From contig JARRJS010000001.1 of the NCBI GenBank assembly GCA_037388885.1, positions 11,382-75,381 on the forward strand: a stretch of 64,000 bases of DNA, written 5' to 3'. How positions within the stretch are numbered: the stretch's first letter is position 1; every line of letters begins with the position of its first letter. This document shows, piece by piece, positions 59,339 to 64,000 of the stretch. The notes beneath the pieces were generated by a model, which made no database searches, was not told the DNA's origin, and saw nothing but the letters and a program-made list of their open reading frames with translations. The position numbers and the translations under genes were made by a program. The DNA is from JARRJS01 sp037388885. GTDB taxonomy: Bacteria; Gemmatimonadota; Gemmatimonadetes; Longimicrobiales; RSA9.

Positions 59339-62305
59339 TCAGAGATCGTTCCAGTTCATGATGGCGTTCCAGAGGAACGCGAAATCGGCAAAGTTCTGGA
59401 ATCGCTGGATCGGGTTGAAGGCGAACAACACGTAATGCCCTTGGCCGGACGGGACGCTCAGGAGAGCCGGTTGGCCGGCCAGCACGCCGGGATTCTGCAC
59501 CAGCCCGCTCAGGAACAGCTCGCTGGCCTTGGCATACTTGAGGACGACGTCCGACTCGAGGTCTTGTCCCACCCGCAGGTACGGACCGAACCGGTGGTGC
59601 AGCGGCATCGTGGCGTCGTAGCCGTAGACCAGTGGGTTGTGGTGCGTTTCGACCACGCCCCTCACGAGGGAACCCGGCACGAACAGATTCCCGGCGGGGC
59701 GCGTGTCCACGCCGCGGACCAGGCCCATCTGCACCGGGAGCAGCGAGGCCGCCCTCAGCGTGATGAAGGTGCCACCGTCGGCCACGAACTGCTGCAGGGA
59801 ACGTAGCCCGGCGTATCCCATGCCACCCGTCATGTCGCTGGTGGCGTCCGGCTTGCCGAGAGCGGGATCCTGCTTCGAGGTCTCGTACGGCAGGGGTCCG
59901 TACTTCGGATCGATGCCCTGGAAGATGGACTTGCCGGTGCCACGCTGGTCCGGGAACACGATGACGTCGAACCGCTTTCGCAGGTCCGGACCGCTGCGCA
60001 ACACGTCCACGCCCACGTACGTGTACGGGACGCCCATGATGTCGAACGTGTAGCGGACCCAACCACCCTGTTGAGTGGACCGCCACGTGTGCAGGATGGC
60101 GACGCGCGGAATGTCCAGCTCATGGCGCGGTGCCTCTTTCACCGCGTCGTCCGAAGCGCCTCGCACGCTCAGCCCGTACTGGTCCGCCCACTTCTGCATC
60201 TGGGACCGGGACCGGTCGCGTAGATGGATGAGCCACGCTCCCGGACCCACGCTGTCCGCACCCAGCGCCAGGCTGTCTTCCACCGCCCAGACATGTGTCG
60301 CACCCAGTGCGAGGCGGGCGGACATGGTGTAGGCCGAAGACGACGGCTCCACCACCCACCAGGTAGGCGTGCCGTCCGCCGCCACGGGCGATGCGAAGTG
60401 GATCGCAGTCGCCCGCTCCATGGGCGCCGTCAGGATCGCCGAGTCGGCCACCGCGTTCACCGTCACGTTGAACATGAGCGGGAAGGTCCAGGCCACGTCG
60501 TCATACGGCCGCGGCGCATCCGACGGGTAGTGCTGCACCCGCATGAGCGTCAGGACGAAGTTCCGGAACGGCTGATCCATGCGGACGACATAGTCGCCCT
60601 TGTGCACCGTGATTGGTTCGGTGGACCTCCGTGCCCGGCCGGCCTTGGCTGACGGGGAGACAGGGCGACTGGGGGATGGGGCGATGCCGGCGGACGCCAC
60701 GTCGCCAGACGCAGCGCCGGCGCCCCGCGCACCCGACAGCCCACGACGATCGTCGATCGTCAATCGTCGATCACCGTTCGCCGTATCCGCGGCGGTCGAC
60801 GGTCGTCGGTCGCCGGTCTTGAAATCCGCTGTCGCGACGCTCACCTCGATGCCCTGCCGTTCCAGCAGCTCGAGCATGTAGCGGGCGTCGGCGGGACGGG
60901 CCTGGTCCTGCGGCACGACGTAGGCGAACGGGGCTTCCGTGCGGCCCTTGTTCAAGGAGTTGTTGGCCTTCGTCCAGTACTCGCGCAGCACGCGCTCACG
61001 ATTGCGGGCCGTGAGGGAGAGGGCCGTCAGCAAGCCCGTTTCCATGTAGTTGGTGTTGTCCCGCATGGACCACATCGTCGTGTCGTGGGGCGGCAGGGGA
61101 CGATACCACTCCACCGACGTCTGCCGGCTGCCCAGCGTCCGCTGGCGCGTCCACGGCAGCATGTTGCCGAACGTTTCGTAGAAGCGCCCCATCGCGTTGC
61201 GCGTGTTGGTCACCCAGAGCAGGTACGTGGGGTTCCAGCCGTCGTAGTAGCCGTGGGTCCACACGCCCGGCATACCCAGCGCCGTCATGGCCGTGACCTC
61301 GTAGTTGGAGTACCACTGCCACTCGCCGATGGTGATGGGATCCACCGTGGGGTTGTAGGGACCGGTGCCGGTGGACACGTACAGGTACGGGATGGACTCG
61401 TGCAGGTCGTGCCCGATGGGGTAGCGCCACTTGAGGAACAGCTTCACCACTTCCTGCGTGAGGCGGGCACTCAGCTGCAGGCCGTCACGGTTGTTGTCGT
61501 GGAAGATGTACTTACCCCAGTAGGGCGGGCCCATGATCTGCTTCGTCGTGTCCGGCGTGGGGTACATCTCGCGGATCCAGTCCACGACCCGGTCCCGCCC
61601 GTCGGGCTCCGTCACGGGCACGATGAAGACGACCACGCTGTCCCGGATCTCGCGGATCATGGGGTCGTTCGACACGGCGAGGCGGTACGCCAGCTCCATC
61701 ACCATCTCCGGAGGACCGGTCTCCGCCGAGTGCAGCCCCGCCGTGATGGTGTAGATGACCGGCAACCGGCCGATCAAGCGGTCCGCCTCCTCCGGCGTCG
61801 TGGTGCGTGGGTCCGACAGATGGTTCATGCCCTGCCGGATCTGCTCCAGGCGCGCCAGGTTCGCCGCGCTGCCCACCTGTACCAACGCCAGATGATGACC
61901 TTCCTCCGTCTCCCCCAGCTGCTCAAAGCGCACCCGCGGCGAGCTGGCCGCCAACGCGCGGAAGTAGCCATAGATCTGCGCTACGTCGTGCACCACGCCA
62001 GGCTTGCCGATGGGATCGCCGAAATGATCCGTCGGCGACACGACCGTGGAGTCGGCCGGCAGGTGATCCACCAACGGATTCGTGTACTCCGCCTCCGTCG
62101 TCCACGACAGGATCTTGCGCGTGGACTCCACATCGACCGCTTGACCCCAGGGCGTCACCGACGGGATTGCACGGTCCGCCGCCCAGTCGAACGTTTGAGG
62201 CGGAGCCGGTTTCGACGCTGCCTGCGCCGCGAGAACGCCGGGAATCAGGAAGAGGACCAGCAGCGCGGAGCCCGGTGAACCAGACCGCACGGTGCGCATA
62301 CGCAT
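59339..62305 (-). CDS. Secreted M14-family zinc carboxypeptidase-like protein with C-terminal GATase-like domain
   Basis: 988 residues from an ATG with an AGGAGACGCCCC site; the signal peptide ends in LAAQ. The zinc ligands are His192 and Glu195 (GLHSAETGPPE) and a third His302 in GHDLHESIPYLYV. After the about 400-residue peptidase come a linker (about 495-553) made by mosaic repeats and a C-terminal region with VAILHTW, DVIVFPDQRG and FVADGGTFITL, like a class-I GATase-type fold. Homologues with this length are common in this lineage. A putative promoter lies 37 bp upstream. Confidence 0.88.
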   Translation of the reverse strand: MRMRTVRSGSPGSALLVLFLIPGVLAAQAASKPAPPQTFDWAADRAIPSVTPWGQAVDVESTRKILSWTTEAEYTNPLVDHLPADSTVVSPTDHFGDPIGKPGVVHDVAQIYGYFRALAASSPRVRFEQLGETEEGHHLALVQVGSAANLARLEQIRQGMNHLSDPRTTTPEEADRLIGRLPVIYTITAGLHSAETGPPEMVMELAYRLAVSNDPMIREIRDSVVVFIVPVTEPDGRDRVVDWIREMYPTPDTTKQIMGPPYWGKYIFHDNNRDGLQLSARLTQEVVKLFLKWRYPIGHDLHESIPYLYVSTGTGPYNPTVDPITIGEWQWYSNYEVTAMTALGMPGVWTHGYYDGWNPTYLLWVTNTRNAMGRFYETFGNMLPWTRQRTLGSRQTSVEWYRPLPPHDTTMWSMRDNTNYMETGLLTALSLTARNRERVLREYWTKANNSLNKGRTEAPFAYVVPQDQARPADARYMLELLERQGIEVSVATADFKTGDRRPSTAADTANGDRRLTIDDRRGLSGARGAGAASGDVASAGIAPSPSRPVSPSAKAGRARRSTEPITVHKGDYVVRMDQPFRNFVLTLMRVQHYPSDAPRPYDDVAWTFPLMFNVTVNAVADSAILTAPMERATAIHFASPVAADGTPTWWVVEPSSSAYTMSARLALGATHVWAVEDSLALGADSVGPGAWLIHLRDRSRSQMQKWADQYGLSVRGASDDAVKEAPRHELDIPRVAILHTWRSTQQGGWVRYTFDIMGVPYTYVGVDVLRSGPDLRKRFDVIVFPDQRGTGKSIFQGIDPKYGPLPYETSKQDPALGKPDATSDMTGGMGYAGLRSLQQFVADGGTFITLRAASLLPVQMGLVRGVDTRPAGNLFVPGSLVRGVVETHHNPLVYGYDATMPLHHRFGPYLRVGQDLESDVVLKYAKASELFLSGLVQNPGVLAGQPALLSVPSGQGHYVLFAFNPIQRFQNFADFAFLWNAIMNWNDL
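60651..60818. repeat. Mosaic repeat inside the M14 peptidase gene
   Basis: Octamers GGGGAGAC (60654), AGGGCGAC (60662), TGGGGGAT (60670) and GGGGCGAT (60678); then heptamers GATCGTC (60748), GATCGTC (60755), AATCGTC (60762) and GATCAC; then GGTCGAC (60794), GGTCGTC (60801), GGTCGCC (60808) and a partial GGTC. This is the most complete copy in the window. It encodes a Gly/Pro/Ser/Arg-rich linker. Confidence 0.85.
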
Positions 62306-62341
62306 GGGGCGTCTCCTGTGGCTGTGGGACCGGAAGCGTCG

Positions 62342-62371
62342 ATAATGCACGGCATCCTCGCCCCGGAGCAA
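62342..62371 (-). promoter_or_regulatory. Possible promoter of the M14 peptidase
   Basis: Minus-strand -35 TTGCTC (62366-62371) and -10 CATTAT (62342-62347), spacer 18 bp, about 37 nt upstream of the ATG. The 215-bp gap to the next gene also holds a TTTTTT run (62503-62508) that might be part of a terminator for the gene ending at 62521. Confidence 0.4.
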
Positions 62372-62520
62372 GCGAGACCTTCGGCGCCGCGGCCGAGTGC
62401 CTGCAAGAAGGGCGAAGCCGGACAGGGGAAGCGGGTGCGGGGAATATGACGCGGCGCAGGCCTCTCGGCCCGCGCCGTGCGCCCTTCATCAGGCAATCAG
62501 CAGTTTTTTCAACTCTGCCG

Positions 62521-63201
62521 TCAGCCAAGCAGATTCGTCATCCGGCCTGCAGCCGACGAGCCGCCAAACAGGATGCTCGCGCCAATGGCGATCAACGCAA
62601 CCTGCGACAACGTCAGCGGATTGACGCCCGACAGAGCCAGAATTCCCAACGTGATGGCGCCAATGCCCACCATGACCTGCGTGGCCGCAGCGCTGCGCAC
62701 AGCCTCACGGGCGATCGAATGGTGTTCCTCGCTGCCGGACCAGGTGCGTAGAACCGCGTTGTTCAGCCGGGCCAGCGTGCCGGCACCCATGATCAGCGTA
62801 CCACCGAACACCAGCACCGCAACGGATACCAGCGCCATCGGCGCCACACCGACCAATGCCAGGATGCCCAACGCCACACCGGCAATCCCGCCCAGTGTCT
62901 CCAGGCTCACGCCACCAACCAGCTCGGCTACCTGCGCCGGCTCCTTCGTGGCTGTTTCGAAACGCAGGTCAGAATACCGCGTCGCAATCGCGCTGCCCTG
63001 CACGAGCAGGCCCCCGCCAGCCGCAATCGTTGCGATTGCCGCAAGATAGAACGGAAGTACGCCCACGAGGGCCAGGATCGCCAGCACCATGGCGCCAACG
63101 CCACCCAGGGACTCCACAGCAGAGCCACCCATCACCGTACGAGCCGTTTCTTCTCGTTCCTCTATCGGGTGTTCCGCCGTGATTGCTCTCGATTCAGCCA
63201 T
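62521..63201 (-). CDS. Membrane protein of three internal repeats
   Basis: About 226 residues from the ATG at 63201 with a GGAGGCAACGAT site. The protein consists of three homologous blocks of about 50 residues, each with G-x-x-x-L-x-x-L-G-I-L-A-L-x-G-V-x-P and a second helix rich in Gly: GAMVLAILALVGVLPFYL, GVALGILALVGVAPMAL and GAITLGILALSGVNPLTL. That gives six membrane helices. The middle block is followed by the charged loop RTWSGSEEHHSIAREAV. No family recognised; a triplicated two-helix unit is unusual. Confidence 0.75.
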   Translation of the reverse strand: MAESRAITAEHPIEEREETARTVMGGSAVESLGGVGAMVLAILALVGVLPFYLAAIATIAAGGGLLVQGSAIATRYSDLRFETATKEPAQVAELVGGVSLETLGGIAGVALGILALVGVAPMALVSVAVLVFGGTLIMGAGTLARLNNAVLRTWSGSEEHHSIAREAVRSAAATQVMVGIGAITLGILALSGVNPLTLSQVALIAIGASILFGGSSAAGRMTNLLG

Positions 63202-63436
63202 ATCGTTGCCTCCTGCCGAAGTTCCGCTTCCTGCCACGTCATCCGCGGCATCGTCCTGCATACGGAGCATAAAGCGTTCCGATGGAACATCCGTTTCCGC
63301 CTTCCCGCCCATCGCCCCCATCCGCCGACGCCGGGTACATCCCTGTCACCCTCCTGGGGCGCCATCACGACACTTTGTCTCAATGTTTCGCCGCTGCGAC
63401 GATCCCGTGACGCGACAGCCGCCGGGAGAGACCGGG

Positions 63437-63461
63437 TAAGTTATTGGAAGCGAATAACTTA
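63437..63461. promoter_or_regulatory. AT-rich 9-bp inverted repeat
   Basis: TAAGTTATT-GGAAGCG-AATAACTTA, perfect arms. An AT-rich dyad in otherwise GC-rich DNA, about 250 bp upstream of the cytochrome gene, could be an operator; it could equally be an RNA stem. Confidence 0.45.
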
Positions 63462-63512
63462 TGAGGTCGGCCGGCCGGATGGGGCATGGCACGCACGAGT
63501 GAACGGAACTTG

Positions 63513-63524
63513 CTAGGTCCCTAG
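63513..63524. promoter_or_regulatory. CTAGG-TC-CCTAG palindrome
   Basis: A perfect 5-bp dyad with a 2-bp centre, about 190 bp upstream of the cytochrome start. CTAG tetranucleotides are usually rare in bacterial DNA, which makes a two-CTAG dyad stand out. Confidence 0.4.
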
Positions 63525-63710
63525 TCCGATCCGGAACAGCCGGTCCTTTCCGGCGCCAATGGTGCGCCCGGAAGGGGGTTGGTGTCTCCGGGGCTCCGCG
63601 GCTCTGGTGGCGGAGGTGGGCGGTACGCGGCAGAGGTGCTGGAGCAGGACACGCAGCAGAGCAGCCCGGCAAGGCGTTTCGGGCATTAAACAACCTGGAG
63701 GCGAAAGATA

Positions 63711-64000
63711 ATGAGGAGAAAGCTACCCGTATTCCTCGGGACCGCGTTCCTCGCGTTCGTCGTCGCGTGTGAAGGCCCCGCGGGGCCGCAGGGGCCTGCC
63801 GGGGCGCAGGGGCCGGAAGGCCCGCAGGGTCCGGAGGGCCCGGCGGGATCGAGCTCGGTGGTGAACTGTCAGGAATGTCACAACAACAGCACCGAGATCC
63901 TGTCCCGGGTGCTCCAGTATGAGCATTCCGTGCATTACACGGGCGGCAACTTCGAGCGGGCGTCGGACAAGGTGTGCGCGGTGTGCCACTCGAATGAGGG
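63711..64000 (+). CDS. Lipoprotein cytochrome c with collagen-like stalk, cut by the right window edge
   Basis: The frame from the ATG at 63711 stays open to the end of the window (96 codons). Residues 1-20 are a lipoprotein signal with Cys20. Residues 22-46 are eight consecutive Gly-X-Y triplets, mostly Gly-Pro-Ala/Gln/Glu, as in collagen-like proteins. Then come haem motifs CQECH (53-57) and CAVCH (89-93) with further His at 72 and 75 as possible axial ligands. The product is probably an outer-surface multihaem cytochrome on a trimeric stalk. The number of haems cannot be known, as the C-terminus lies outside. Confidence 0.85.
   Translation, partial: MRRKLPVFLGTAFLAFVVACEGPAGPQGPAGAQGPEGPQGPEGPAGSSSVVNCQECHNNSTEILSRVLQYEHSVHYTGGNFERASDKVCAVCHSNE

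Larger units (their letters stand above)
63202..63710. other. Regulatory gap upstream of the cytochrome lipoprotein
   Basis: About 509 bp, the longest gap in the window, with no supportable gene. It carries two inverted repeats (63437-63461 and 63513-63524). A GGAGGCGAAAGATA ribosome site precedes the start at 63711. I see no convincing -35/-10 pair. Confidence 0.5.

Overview
The window is GC-rich, gene-dense bacterial DNA with short intergenic gaps, many 4-23 bp gene overlaps and frequent GTG/TTG starts. Lipoproteins and outer-envelope proteins are abundant. The complete alternative complex III operon (actA-F), an S46 dipeptidyl-peptidase, a PorV-like barrel and lipoprotein signals of the C-x-x-D-S-T-G-P type fit Gemmatimonadota best. 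That placement is inference; there is no rRNA or other marker gene here.

Layout. 1-6840 (minus) holds gcvP, an LplA/LipM-type lipoyl/octanoyl transferase and a peptide ABC transporter that runs off the left edge. 7058-10349 holds a kelch lipoprotein, gcvH with a clear sigma-70-type promoter, and a tiny histidine-kinase-like protein. 10412-13691 has two acyl-CoA dehydrogenases. 13688-18103 is an exported-protease cassette: a free-standing propeptide-like lipoprotein, a subtilase with a T9SS/FlgD-like C-terminal domain, and a PorV-like barrel. 18121-21080 carries small proteins, a divergent GroES, Hsp33 and a lytic transglycosylase. 21375-28336 carries M20 and S46 peptidases, a PLP enzyme, an MFS transporter and TrmJ. 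28541-36102 (minus) is actABCDEF. 36311-40910 has a TPR protein, a lipoprotein plus sensor kinase, a second transglycosylase and an AbrB-like regulator. 41035-45062 has a LuxE-LuxC pair plus a DUF255 thioredoxin-like protein. 45196-50925 is a coupled kinase / lipoprotein / NtrC-type regulator / Omp85-like / DUF4390 operon. 51212-63201 includes a PilB/GspE ATPase with extra zinc ribbons, FKBP, rhomboid, an AmgK-RapZ fusion next to a MurU-like enzyme, and a large M14 peptidase. The right edge cuts a lipoprotein cytochrome with a collagen-like stalk.

How the genes fit together. Glycine cleavage (P, H and the lipoyl-attachment enzyme), fatty-acid or branched-chain acyl-CoA oxidation and the ACIII respiratory complex give an aerobic heterotrophic core. 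The many exported peptidases, together with peptide import, suggest growth on protein. Two transglycosylases plus AmgK/MurU suggest peptidoglycan turnover and recycling.

The most unusual signals are: (1) a mosaic of heptamer (GRTCGNC) and octamer (NGGGNGAY) tandem repeats at five places, three of them inside reading frames; (2) the propeptide-lipoprotein / subtilase / PorV cassette; (3) the AmgK-RapZ fusion beside MurU; (4) the collagen-stalk haem lipoprotein; and (5) LuxEC without luciferase. All start positions, domain calls and promoters were read by eye from the sequence; no database search was run.
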